Assembly: GCA_031655335.1 (NCBI GenBank) | Contig: CP134226.1 | Span: 3,096,001-3,160,000, forward strand | Length of the DNA stretch: 64,000 bases | Source: Thalassospiraceae bacterium LMO-SO8 | GTDB taxonomy: Bacteria; Pseudomonadota; Alphaproteobacteria; Rhodospirillales; Casp-alpha2 | Direction: 5' to 3' | Shown here: positions 42,244 to 50,590 of the stretch, in pieces | How positions within the stretch are numbered: position 1 is the first letter of the stretch | Layout: each line of letters opens with the position of its first letter | Position numbers and translations under genes: made by a program | Notes under the pieces: generated by a model | Seen by the model: the letters and a program-made list of their open reading frames with translations, nothing else | Database searches by the model: none | What the model was told of the DNA's origin: nothing

Positions 42244-43386
42244 TTAGGCGGCCTTTTCGCCCTCGGCCGCTTCCTTTTCCGCCATCTTCTGCGACAGCGT
42301 CTTGACCAGGCCTTCGAACACGAATTCGGCCGGGCGCTGGTTGTCCAGGTTGATTTCCGGGGCCATCTCGCCCTCCGTGTTGACGCCCTTCAGGAACACC
42401 CGAAGCGCCTTCAGCGGGTGCGACACGGTGTCGGTGACGGCGGTCGGCTCATAGCCGCAATGGACCATGCAGTCGGCGCATTTTTCGTAGTTGCCGGTGC
42501 CGTACTTGTCCCATTCGACGCTGTCCATCAACTCCTGGAACGTATCGGCGTAGCCTTCGTTCAGCAGATAGCAGGGCTTTTGCCAGCCGAAGATGTTGCG
42601 TGTCGGGTTGCCCCAGGGCGTGCACTTGTAGGACTGGTTGCCGGCCAGGAAGTCGAGGAACAGGGTCGACTGGCTGAACCGCCATTTCTTCGCCCCTTCG
42701 TGCTTGAACACGTCGCGGAACAGCTGCTTGGTCTTCTTGCGCGACAGGAAGTGTTCCTGGTCTGGCGCGCGCTCGTAGGCATAGCCCGGCGACACGGTAA
42801 TGCCCTCCACACCCAGGTCATGGGTGCAGAAATCGAAGAATTCGGCGGCTTCGGTGGCCGACATCTGGTCGAACAGGGTGCAGTTGACGTTGACCCGGAA
42901 GCCCATGGCCTTGGCCTTGCGGATGGCCGAGACGGCGCGCTTGAAGGTACCCGGCTGGGCCACGGCCTTGTCGTGGTGGGCTTCCATGCCGTCCAGGTGG
43001 ACCGAGAAGGTCAGGTAGGGCGTGGGCGTGAACTTGCTGAGGTTCTTTTCCAGAAGCAGGGCGTTGGTGCACAGATAGACGAACTTCTTGCGCGCGACGA
43101 TGCCCTCGACGATCTGCACGATCTCCTTGTGGATCAGCGGCTCGCCGCCGGGGATCGAGACGATGGGGGCACCGCAGTCGTCGACCGCCTTCAGGCATTC
43201 CTCGACCGACAGGCGCTTGTTCAGGATGTCGTCTTCATAGTCGATCTTGCCGCAGCCGGGGCAGGCCAGGTTGCAGCGGAACAAGGGTTCCAGCATCAGG
43301 ACGAGGGGGTATTTCTCCACCCCGCGCAGCTTCTTGCCCATGATATAGGCGCCGACGCGGACTTGCTGGATGACGGGGACTGCCAT
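42244..43386 (-). CDS. hpnH: HpnH, radical SAM adenosylhopane synthase
   Basis: A 380-residue radical SAM enzyme. The [4Fe-4S] cysteines are Cys38, Cys42 and Cys45 in RCNLACPGCGKIDY, and GGEPLIH is the SAM-contact GGE motif. A C-terminal cysteine group (YEKCADCMVHCGYEP) suggests an accessory cluster. HpnH adds a 5'-deoxyadenosyl radical to diploptene, the first step of side-chain extension. It lies on the minus strand, opposite to most hpn genes, 16 bases downstream of ispH, with which it forms an operon. Confidence 0.93.
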   Translation of the reverse strand: MAVPVIQQVRVGAYIMGKKLRGVEKYPLVLMLEPLFRCNLACPGCGKIDYEDDILNKRLSVEECLKAVDDCGAPIVSIPGGEPLIHKEIVQIVEGIVARKKFVYLCTNALLLEKNLSKFTPTPYLTFSVHLDGMEAHHDKAVAQPGTFKRAVSAIRKAKAMGFRVNVNCTLFDQMSATEAAEFFDFCTHDLGVEGITVSPGYAYERAPDQEHFLSRKKTKQLFRDVFKHEGAKKWRFSQSTLFLDFLAGNQSYKCTPWGNPTRNIFGWQKPCYLLNEGYADTFQELMDSVEWDKYGTGNYEKCADCMVHCGYEPTAVTDTVSHPLKALRVFLKGVNTEGEMAPEINLDNQRPAEFVFEGLVKTLSQKMAEKEAAEGEKAA

Positions 43387-43402
43387 GTAACTCTCCGGTA
43401 TC

Positions 43403-44362
43403 TCAGGCCCCAGCGTGGGGACCTGTGCCGTCGTTCAATTCGCGCGGCAGTTTGAAGACGATGTTTTCCTGCACGCCCTTCAGCTCTTCGACCTGGGTGT
43501 CGCCGAATTCGCCGAGGCGGCGGATCAGTTCCTGCACCAGTTCCTCGGGCGCCGAGGCGCCGGCGGTGATGCCGACCGTCGCCACGCCGTCGAGCCACTT
43601 GGGGTCGAGCATGCTGGCGTCGTCGATCAGATAGGCGGGTACGCCGATCTCGCCGCCGATTTCACGCAGGCGGTTGGAGTTCGACGAATTCTTGGCTCCG
43701 ACCACGAGCAGCAGATCGACCCGGGTGCACAGGTCGCGCACCGCCTGCTGGCGGTTCTGGGTGGCGTAGCAGATGTCCTTCACGTCCGGGCCGACGATGG
43801 CCGGGAAGCGATTTTTCAGGGCGTTGATGGTGTCGCGGGTTTCATCGACGCTGAGGGTCGTCTGCGTCACGTAAGACAGCGCCTTCGGGTCCTTGACCCG
43901 GAGATGAGCAACGTCTTCGGGGGTCTGCACCAGGTGAACGCCGCCGGGAATGCGACCCTGGGTGCCTTCGACCTCGGGATGGCCGGCGTGGCCGATCAGG
44001 ATGACCTCGCGGCCCTTCTGCGCGTGGTTCTGGCCTTCCTTGTGGACCTTGGAGACCAGCGGGCAGGTCGCGTCGATCACGGGCAGACCGCGGTCGTTGG
44101 CTTCGATCTCGACCTTTTCGGCGACGCCGTGGGCGGAAAAGATGGTGACGGCGCCGTCGGGTACGTCGGACACTTCCTCGACGAACACCGCACCCTTGGC
44201 GCGCAGCGATTCGACGACGTGCTTGTTGTGCACGATCTCGTGGCGGACGTAGACGGGCGGTCCGTGGATTTCCAGGGCCCGTTCGACGATTTCGATGGCG
44301 CGCTCCACTCCGGCGCAGAAACCGCGCGGGCTGGCGAGCAGGATCTTCAGGTTCTTGGTCAT
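43403..44362 (-). CDS. ispH: IspH, 4-hydroxy-3-methylbut-2-enyl diphosphate reductase
   Basis: A 319-residue iron-sulfur enzyme ending the MEP isoprenoid pathway, producing IPP and DMAPP. Cluster cysteines appear in [22 protein letters not shown] and [10 protein letters not shown]; a TNSS-equivalent region is [11 protein letters not shown]. The ATG at 44362 gives [15 protein letters not shown]; a GTG at 44371 with GAGGA four bases upstream is an alternative. Pairing with hpnH directly couples isoprenoid supply to hopanoid extension. It is divergent from hpnA by about 170 bases. Confidence 0.93.
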   Translation of the reverse strand: MTKNLKILLASPRGFCAGVERAIEIVERALEIHGPPVYVRHEIVHNKHVVESLRAKGAVFVEEVSDVPDGAVTIFSAHGVAEKVEIEANDRGLPVIDATCPLVSKVHKEGQNHAQKGREVILIGHAGHPEVEGTQGRIPGGVHLVQTPEDVAHLRVKDPKALSYVTQTTLSVDETRDTINALKNRFPAIVGPDVKDICYATQNRQQAVRDLCTRVDLLLVVGAKNSSNSNRLREIGGEIGVPAYLIDDASMLDPKWLDGVATVGITAGASAPEELVQELIRRLGEFGDTQVEELKGVQENIVFKLPRELNDGTGPHAGA

Positions 44363-44532
44363 CGCGATCACTTAATCCTCAGGAGGGCCCTTGTAAACCT
44401 TGGGATATTGCAGTGCAAACAGGCATTTTAAGCAACATGGTGCCGCACACTCCCATTGTTAAGGGGCAGCGGGCGGAATGTCAGCCATTTACCACTGGAA
44501 ATCGTGACTTTTATGAGGCCTAAATCCCCGCC

Positions 44533-45534
44533 ATGACAAAAGGCTCCGCCAATCTGGTCACGGGCGCCAGCGGTTTCGTCGGCGCCGCCGTGGTGCGCAG
44601 GCTGCTCGACGCGGGCGAGGCCGTGCGCGTGCTCATGCGACCCGGCAGCGACCGCCGCAACATCGACGGCCTGGACGTCGAGGTGGTGGAGGGCGACCTG
44701 CTGGCGCCGGAAACCCTGGGCCCTGCGGTCAAGGGATGCCGGGCGCTTTATCACGTCGCCGCCGATTACCGCATCTGGACCCGCGACCCCGCGGCCATGT
44801 TCCGCGCCAATGTGGACGGGTCGGCGGCCATCGTGCGTGCCGCCGCCGAGGCCGGGGCGGAACGCATCGTCTATACATCGTCCGTCGCCGTGCTGGGCAT
44901 TCCGCCGGGCGGTGTCGGCGACGAGGACACGCCGGTCACCTACGCCGACATGATCGGCCCTTACAAGCAGTCCAAGTTCCGGGCCGAGGAACGTATCCGC
45001 GAGTTGACGGCAAAGGAAGGCTGGCCCGTGGTCATCGTCAACCCGTCGACCCCGATCGGCCCCCGCGACGTGAAACCGACGCCGACCGGGCGCATCGTGG
45101 TCGACGCGGCGAACGGCAAGATGCCGGTTTATGTCGATACGGGCCTGAACGTCGCCCATGTCGACGACGTGGCGGCGGGTCATTTGCTGGCTTTCGCCAA
45201 GGGACGCATCGGCGAGCGTTATGTGCTGGGCGGCGAGAACATGGGCCTCGGCGACATCCTGGGCGTGATCGCCGAGCTGACCGGCGGGCGGCCGCCCCTG
45301 TTCCGGGTGCCGACGGGCCTGATCATGCCGATCGCCCATGTCTCCGAAGCCTGGTGCCGCCTGACCGGCGGAACCGAGCCGATGGTCGCCCCGGATTCGG
45401 TGCGCATGGCGAAAAAGAAGATGTTCTTCCGCTGGGACAAGGCGGCCCGGGAACTGGGCTACGCACCCCGCCCGGCGCGGGACGCCCTGGCCGACGCCGT
45501 CGCCTGGTTTCGCGCCAACGGCTATATTGCTTAA
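44533..45534 (+). CDS. hpnA: HpnA, hopanoid-associated NAD-dependent epimerase
   Basis: A 333-residue extended SDR (dihydroflavonol reductase/epimerase group). The nucleotide motif is VTGASGFVGAAVVRRL (about 9-24) and the catalytic Tyr-x3-Lys is in GPYKQSKFRAE, with NPSTPIGPRDVKPTPTG following. Its exact reaction in hopanoid metabolism is unknown; it may act on the ribosyl/polyol side chain or a sugar head group. It is the last standard hpn gene before the embedded nucleotidyltransferase, PhyH and CDP-alcohol phosphotransferase genes. Confidence 0.9.
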   Translation: MTKGSANLVTGASGFVGAAVVRRLLDAGEAVRVLMRPGSDRRNIDGLDVEVVEGDLLAPETLGPAVKGCRALYHVAADYRIWTRDPAAMFRANVDGSAAIVRAAAEAGAERIVYTSSVAVLGIPPGGVGDEDTPVTYADMIGPYKQSKFRAEERIRELTAKEGWPVVIVNPSTPIGPRDVKPTPTGRIVVDAANGKMPVYVDTGLNVAHVDDVAAGHLLAFAKGRIGERYVLGGENMGLGDILGVIAELTGGRPPLFRVPTGLIMPIAHVSEAWCRLTGGTEPMVAPDSVRMAKKKMFFRWDKAARELGYAPRPARDALADAVAWFRANGYIA

Positions 45535-45558
45535 CGCACGAAGCGGGGGGATTGTTGC

Positions 45559-45575
45559 CATGCGCCCAGCGCATG
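45559..45575 (+). terminator. Hairpin after hpnA
   Basis: CATGCGC-CCA-GCGCATG is a perfect 7-bp stem with a 3-base loop, 25 bases after the hpnA stop and followed by TTTCT. It may partially terminate hpnA transcription. A TTGACA at 45597-45602, perhaps the -35 of a separate promoter, follows; no good -10 is visible. Confidence 0.4.
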
Positions 45576-45662
45576 TTTCTCCGCGATTTCACGATATTGA
45601 CAACAACCCGTCATATGCGCACCTATTGCGCAACGAAACGGTAACCGGGAAGTTACGAGCAA

Positions 45663-46445
45663 ATGAAAGCAGTCATGCTTGCCGCCGGCGTGGGCCGGCG
45701 GCTTTTCGGCGACGGTAACGACGATCCCCCCAAGGCGCTTCTGCAATTCGGTGACCGGACCCTCCTGGCCCGGCATATCGAGGTTCTGACGCAGCTTGGC
45801 GTCGAGGAATTGATCGTCGTCGTCGGCCACAAGAAGGAGATGATCGAGGACGAGCTGGCCCGCGTAGCGCCCAAGGGCTTCGCGCGCACCCTGTTCAATC
45901 CCCGGTTCAAGGAAAGCCCGATCCTGTCCCTGGCGCGGGCGGGAGAAATTCTGCGCTCGGGCGAGCGCATCCTGTTCATGGACGCCGACGTCTATTACCA
46001 CGACGACCTGCTGAAGGCCCTGATCGGCAGCCGCCATGAGACCTGCATCATCCTGGATCAGGACTTCGTGCCTGGCGCCGAGCCCGTGAAGACCTGCGTG
46101 CGCGACGGCGTCCTGGTCGATTTCGGCAAGAAGGTGTTCGAACCCCACGACACCGTCGGCGAATGGCCCGGCTTCCTGACCATGGCGCCGGACATCGCGC
46201 ATCGGGTCGCCGACCGCGCCGACGAACTGTCCCAGGGCGACATGCCGGGCTTCGTCTACGAAGACGCGTTCTGCGACGTCATGAAGGCGTCGGAGCCGGG
46301 CACCTTCGGCTTCGAGGACGTGACGGGCATTCCGTGGATCGAGATCGATTTTCCCGAAGACCGGGAACGCGCGGCAACGGAAATCCGCGCCAAGATCGCG
46401 GCCTACAAGCCGATGGGCGAGCGCGTCGGCGACGCCGCCGAATAA
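45663..46445 (+). CDS. Nucleotidyltransferase (sugar-1-phosphate/phosphocholine cytidylyltransferase type)
   Basis: A 260-residue GT-A-like nucleotidyltransferase. The nucleotide loop is MLAAGVGRRLFGDGNDDPPK with the conserved Lys in PPKALLQFG, and the metal Asp motif is LFMDADVYYHDD. It resembles LicC/PntC-type enzymes that activate phosphocholine, phosphoethanolamine or 2-aminoethylphosphonate as CDP derivatives, though sugar-nucleotide pyrophosphorylases share these motifs. A CDP-alcohol phosphotransferase two genes away makes a CDP product likely. It is convergent with the PhyH gene, six bases apart. Confidence 0.82.
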   Translation: MKAVMLAAGVGRRLFGDGNDDPPKALLQFGDRTLLARHIEVLTQLGVEELIVVVGHKKEMIEDELARVAPKGFARTLFNPRFKESPILSLARAGEILRSGERILFMDADVYYHDDLLKALIGSRHETCIILDQDFVPGAEPVKTCVRDGVLVDFGKKVFEPHDTVGEWPGFLTMAPDIAHRVADRADELSQGDMPGFVYEDAFCDVMKASEPGTFGFEDVTGIPWIEIDFPEDRERAATEIRAKIAAYKPMGERVGDAAE

Positions 46446-46451
46446 TCCAGG

Positions 46452-47210
46452 CTAGACTCGGAACACGTATTGCTTCGCCGGGTCGCGGTCGATGTCCGGC
46501 GGGTAGTTCTTGTGCTTGTCCGCGTAGTAGCGGTCCATGAAATCGCCCGCTGACGCCCGGTTGTAGGTGGCGTAGTAGATGCGGCGGATTTTGTCGCTCA
46601 GGTTGGCTTCCGACGCATGGGGCGCGAACGAATCGAAGAACACCACGTCGCCCGGATTGGTCGGCACGGGCTGAAAGTCCATATCGGCCATGTCGGCGTC
46701 GGACATCGGTTCCCACGACGCGAACATGCCCTTCTTGTGATGGCCGCGAACCATCTTCAGGCAGCCGTTTTCTTCCGTCGCCGCGTCGATGGATACCAGG
46801 GCCGAGATGAAGAAATCCGCATAAGCGTCCCAACCGGCCTGGGAATCCTGGTGCGGCTTGAAGCCGTCGCCGCCCGGCATCTTGAAATTGATCTTTTCCT
46901 TGAACAGGGCCGCGTTCTCGCCCAGCAGCTGGCCGACCGGGCCGCGCAGGGCCTCGGCCAGGGCGCCGAACCCGTCGTGGAAGGGGGAAATGCGCTCGAT
47001 CCGGCTGACCAGATTTTCGGCCGCGTTCTTCTGGCTTTTCTCGTGGAACACCCAATGACGGCCGGAAACCTCGGGCAGGGCCAGGACTTCGTCGGTCCAG
47101 GCGCCGATGCGGGTCATTTCCTCGGCGGAAAAGCCGCCGCGCAGAACCAAATAACCGTCGTCGGCGAATTGTTGGATCTGGGTGTCGGTGAGAATGGGTG
47201 TATTCAGCAT
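46452..47210 (-). CDS. Phytanoyl-CoA dioxygenase (PhyH) family Fe(II)/2-oxoglutarate enzyme
   Basis: A 252-residue double-stranded beta-helix oxygenase. The iron triad is His120-x-Asp122 (FKPHQDSQAG) and His198 (FAPHASEAN), with the 2-oxoglutarate Arg probably Arg209 or 210. The family includes 2-aminoethylphosphonate hydroxylase PhnY and enzymes hydroxylating lipids. The ATG at 47210 has GAAGAA upstream. It sits between a nucleotidyltransferase and a CDP-alcohol phosphotransferase inside the hopanoid cluster but on the opposite strand. The substrate could be a phosphonate, a head-group alcohol or a hopanoid; this cannot be decided here. Confidence 0.83.
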   Translation of the reverse strand: MLNTPILTDTQIQQFADDGYLVLRGGFSAEEMTRIGAWTDEVLALPEVSGRHWVFHEKSQKNAAENLVSRIERISPFHDGFGALAEALRGPVGQLLGENAALFKEKINFKMPGGDGFKPHQDSQAGWDAYADFFISALVSIDAATEENGCLKMVRGHHKKGMFASWEPMSDADMADMDFQPVPTNPGDVVFFDSFAPHASEANLSDKIRRIYYATYNRASAGDFMDRYYADKHKNYPPDIDRDPAKQYVFRV

Positions 47211-47321
47211 GATTTCTTCAACGGCGGTGCCGATGCCGGTTGCCTTTTGCCGCAATTTTCATGATGTTCCGGGCTATCCTTATCGCCCCATGTAGACCCG
47301 CCCGCAGCCGGAGGCAAGACC

Positions 47322-47975
47322 ATTAGTCACAATACCTGGATCCACAAGGTTGCGCGCCTGGCCGTGACCAAACCCCTGATGGGAACCAAGGTCACGCCGA
47401 GCCAGGTGACCGTCGTGCGCCTGGCCACGGGCATCGCCGCCGCCGCCGCCTTTGCCCTCGGCCCGTCCCCCTGGCTGAACCTGCCGTGGTGGGAGATCGG
47501 TGCTGGGTTGTTCATCCTGTCCATGGTGCTCGACCGGGGCGACGGCGATTATGCCCGTCTGTCGGGTCAGACCAGCGCCGCCGGTCACAAGTTCGACCTG
47601 ATCGCCGATACCGTATGCAACGCCGTGATCTTCGTCGGCCTGGGCATCGGGCTGCGGGGTGGCGAATGGGGGATGATGGCAATCCCCATGGGCGTCCTCG
47701 CGGGGGCGTCGGTGACCTTCATCCTGTGGATGGTCATGCGCATGGAAAGCCTGGCCGGCGCGCGCAGCGCCGAACTTGGCTCGTTCATGGGATTCGATCC
47801 CGACGACGCCATCCTGGCCGTGCCGGTCCTGGTGTTCCTGGGTTATCAGGAACCGCTGCTGGTCGCCGCGACCATCGGGGCGCCGGGCTTCGCCCTGCTG
47901 TTCGCCGTGCAATGGGGGATCAAGTACCGGGCCCGCCGCCGCGCCCTGGCCGAGGGCGGAAAGCAGGAGGGATGA
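47322..47975 (+). CDS. CDP-alcohol phosphatidyltransferase family protein
   Basis: A 217-residue membrane enzyme with about five to six hydrophobic segments. The full CDP-alcohol motif D-G-x2-A-R-x8-G-x3-D-x3-D is present at Asp74 to Asp96 (DGDYARLSG, GHKFDLIAD). It transfers a phospho-alcohol or phosphono group from a CDP carrier to a lipid alcohol. The reading frame extends upstream of the GTG at 47364 to an ATT at 47322 with GGAGG (47310-47314) seven bases before it. The extra residues SHNTWIHKVARLAV look conserved-type, so ATT is the probable start. Its stop overlaps hpnN by four bases. Confidence 0.85.
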   Translation: MSHNTWIHKVARLAVTKPLMGTKVTPSQVTVVRLATGIAAAAAFALGPSPWLNLPWWEIGAGLFILSMVLDRGDGDYARLSGQTSAAGHKFDLIADTVCNAVIFVGLGIGLRGGEWGMMAIPMGVLAGASVTFILWMVMRMESLAGARSAELGSFMGFDPDDAILAVPVLVFLGYQEPLLVAATIGAPGFALLFAVQWGIKYRARRRALAEGGKQEG

Positions 47976-50590
47976 CGGAAGCGGCCGCGTTTCCGGGAAA
48001 TCTGTTCCGGGCCTGGGTCGGCCTGGCCCGGCGCGGCGCCTGGGCGGTCGTGCTGCTGTCCATCGTCGGGGCGGGGCTGACGCTCACCTATCTTCAACAC
48101 AACCTGGCGATCCATACGGACACCACGGACATGCTGTCCGCCGACCTGCCGTTCCGCAAGAACAACCGGGAGGCCGGCCGCCTGTTCCCGCAGTTGAGCG
48201 ACAACATCCTGCTGGTCCTGGACGGCGCCGTGCCGGAACGGGTCGAGCGCGCGGCGCGGCAATTGACCGGCAGGCTCAAGGCGCGGCCGGAAACCTTCGG
48301 CGCCCTGTTCGACCCCGAAGGCGATCCTTTCCTGCAACAGAACGGCCTGCTGTTCCTCGACGTGAAGGAGTTGGAAGACCTGACCGGCAGGCTCGCCGAG
48401 GCGCAGCCCTTCCTCGCCAGCCTGTGGGGCGACGCCAGTCTGGCGACCCTGTTCGACCTGCTGCGTCAGGGCATCGAACAGCAGCTTGACGGCAAGGCGC
48501 CGCCCGTGGCCCTGGCCCGGGTGCTCGACCTGCTGGCCGAGGTCGGTGAAAAGCGCGCCAAGGGCGAAGACGCGATTCTGTCTTGGCAACGGCTGCTGGC
48601 CGGGGAAGAAGACACGGCCGCGCGGCGGTTCATCGTACTCAAACCGCCATTGGATTTCGCCTCGCTGCAGCCGGCAGGCAAGCCGATCGCCGCGTTGAAG
48701 GATTTGCGCCGGGAATTGCAGTTGGACGGGACGGGGCCCGTGCGCCTGCGCATCTCCGGCTCCGCCGCCTTGCAGCAGGATGAATTGAAAAGTGTCGAGC
48801 AGGGCATGGGCCTGGCCGGGATTCTGTCGTTTACCTTGGTCCTGGTGCTGCTGGTCCTCGGCCTGCGGTCCCTGCGCATGGTCATTGCCGTCCTGGCGAC
48901 CCTGATCCTGGGCCTGATCTGGACCGCCGGATTCGCGATCTGGGCGCTCGGCGCCCTCAACCTGATCTCCGTCGCCTTCGCCGTGCTGTTCATCGGACTC
49001 AGCGTCGATTTCGGCATTCACTTCGCGTTGCGCTATCGGGAACACCGCGCCCGGGGGCATGACAATGGGGCGGCGTTGGAGGCCACGGCGGCGGCGGGCG
49101 GCGGCGGGCTGACGCTGTGTGCCGTCGCGGCGGCCATCGCCTTTTATTCCTTTCTGCCGACGGATTACGTGGGCCTTGCCGAACTGGGCCTGATCGCGGG
49201 ATCGGGCATGTTCATCGCGCTGGCGGCCAACCTGACCGTTCTGCCTGCTCTGTTGACCTTGATGCCCACCGCGGCGGGCCGCCGTGACGGTCATGCGGGA
49301 TGGTCCGACCGGGCGCGCCGCGCCCTGCAAGGTCATCCCCGCCGGGTGCTGATCGGTGCCGGAGCGGTGGCGGTTATCGGCCTGGCCGCCGCGCCGCAGG
49401 CGCGGTTCGACTTCGATCCCCTGAACTTGCAGGACCGAAATCTGGAATCGGTCGCCGTCGTCCATGAACTGGCGGCGGGGAAGGGGGCGTCGACCTATAG
49501 CGCCACGGTCCTGGCCCCTGACGTCGACGCGGCGCGAGAACTTGCTGACAACCTGACGGCCCTGCCCGAGGTCAAGGGCGTCGCGTCGGTCCTGAGCTTC
49601 GTGCCGGGAAACCAGGAGGAGAAAGCCGAGATCGTCCGCGATCTTGCCTTGTTCATGCTGCCGTCGCTGGCACCCGGTGGCGGCACGGGTGACGGAGACC
49701 CGGCGCGCCGCCGCACCGCCGCCGAAAATCTGGGGGCGGCCTTGGCAAACCTGGACGCCACCAACGCGGGGCCGGACCTTGCCCACGCGGCCGGACGGCT
49801 GGCGACGCTGTTGAAGGGGCTCGACGAGGCGGGCCTGGCGGAGCTGGAGCAGGGCCTGCTGGCCGTGTTTCCCGACGCGGTCGAACGCCTGCGGGGCAGT
49901 TTGAGCCCTGAACCGTTCACATTGGCCGATCTGCCCGCCGGCATTCGTGCCCGCTATGTCGCCCCGGACGGGCAGGCGCGGCTTGAGGTCATTCCCGCCG
50001 ACGACCTGCGCGACCCCGAAGCGGTCGAACGTTTCGTCGCGGCGCTGCGCAAGGTCGCCCCGGATGCATCAGGGGCGCCCGTCACGATCTATGAGGCCGG
50101 GCGGGCGGTGCTCGCCGCTTTTGTTCAGGCGGGGACGATCGCGGTGGCGGCGATCCTGATCCTGCTCGGCCTGCTGCTGCGCCGGGCAAGCGACGTCGCC
50201 TTCGTGTTCGCCCCCCTGGGGCTGGCCGCCGTCCTGACGGTGCTGTGTTCCGTCGCCTTTCAGGTGCCCTTCAATTTCGCCAACATCATCGTTTTGCCGC
50301 TGTTGTTCGGGCTTGGCGTCGCCAGCGGCATTCATCTGGTCCTGCGTGACCGCCAGGAACGTTCTGGCGGTGATGCGGCGGCGGGCGATGCGTTCGAAAC
50401 CTCGACCCCCCGGGCGGTGCTGTTCAGCGCGCTGACCACCATCGGTTCGTTCGGGTCCATCGCGCTGTCCGGTCATCCCGGCACGGCCAGCATGGGCGTG
50501 CTGTTGACCATCGCCATCACCCTGACCCTGGTCTGTACCTTGGTTCTGCTGCCGGCATTGCTCGCGGTTCGTGGCCGGGGGCGGACATGA
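47972..50590 (+). CDS. hpnN: HpnN, RND/MMPL-family hopanoid transporter
   Basis: An 872-residue inner-membrane RND-type protein. It has two repeats, each with a membrane segment, a large periplasmic domain and about five membrane segments. The first repeat has SVAFAVLFIGLSVDFGIHFALRY and the second NIIVLPLLFGLGVASGIHLV. HpnN is required for moving hopanoids to the outer membrane in Rhodopseudomonas. The ATG at 47972 overlaps the previous stop codon (ATGA) and has AGGAGG upstream; its own end overlaps the next gene by four bases. A tightly coupled three-gene unit results. Confidence 0.92.
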   Translation: MTEAAAFPGNLFRAWVGLARRGAWAVVLLSIVGAGLTLTYLQHNLAIHTDTTDMLSADLPFRKNNREAGRLFPQLSDNILLVLDGAVPERVERAARQLTGRLKARPETFGALFDPEGDPFLQQNGLLFLDVKELEDLTGRLAEAQPFLASLWGDASLATLFDLLRQGIEQQLDGKAPPVALARVLDLLAEVGEKRAKGEDAILSWQRLLAGEEDTAARRFIVLKPPLDFASLQPAGKPIAALKDLRRELQLDGTGPVRLRISGSAALQQDELKSVEQGMGLAGILSFTLVLVLLVLGLRSLRMVIAVLATLILGLIWTAGFAIWALGALNLISVAFAVLFIGLSVDFGIHFALRYREHRARGHDNGAALEATAAAGGGGLTLCAVAAAIAFYSFLPTDYVGLAELGLIAGSGMFIALAANLTVLPALLTLMPTAAGRRDGHAGWSDRARRALQGHPRRVLIGAGAVAVIGLAAAPQARFDFDPLNLQDRNLESVAVVHELAAGKGASTYSATVLAPDVDAARELADNLTALPEVKGVASVLSFVPGNQEEKAEIVRDLALFMLPSLAPGGGTGDGDPARRRTAAENLGAALANLDATNAGPDLAHAAGRLATLLKGLDEAGLAELEQGLLAVFPDAVERLRGSLSPEPFTLADLPAGIRARYVAPDGQARLEVIPADDLRDPEAVERFVAALRKVAPDASGAPVTIYEAGRAVLAAFVQAGTIAVAAILILLGLLLRRASDVAFVFAPLGLAAVLTVLCSVAFQVPFNFANIIVLPLLFGLGVASGIHLVLRDRQERSGGDAAAGDAFETSTPRAVLFSALTTIGSFGSIALSGHPGTASMGVLLTIAITLTLVCTLVLLPALLAVRGRGRT

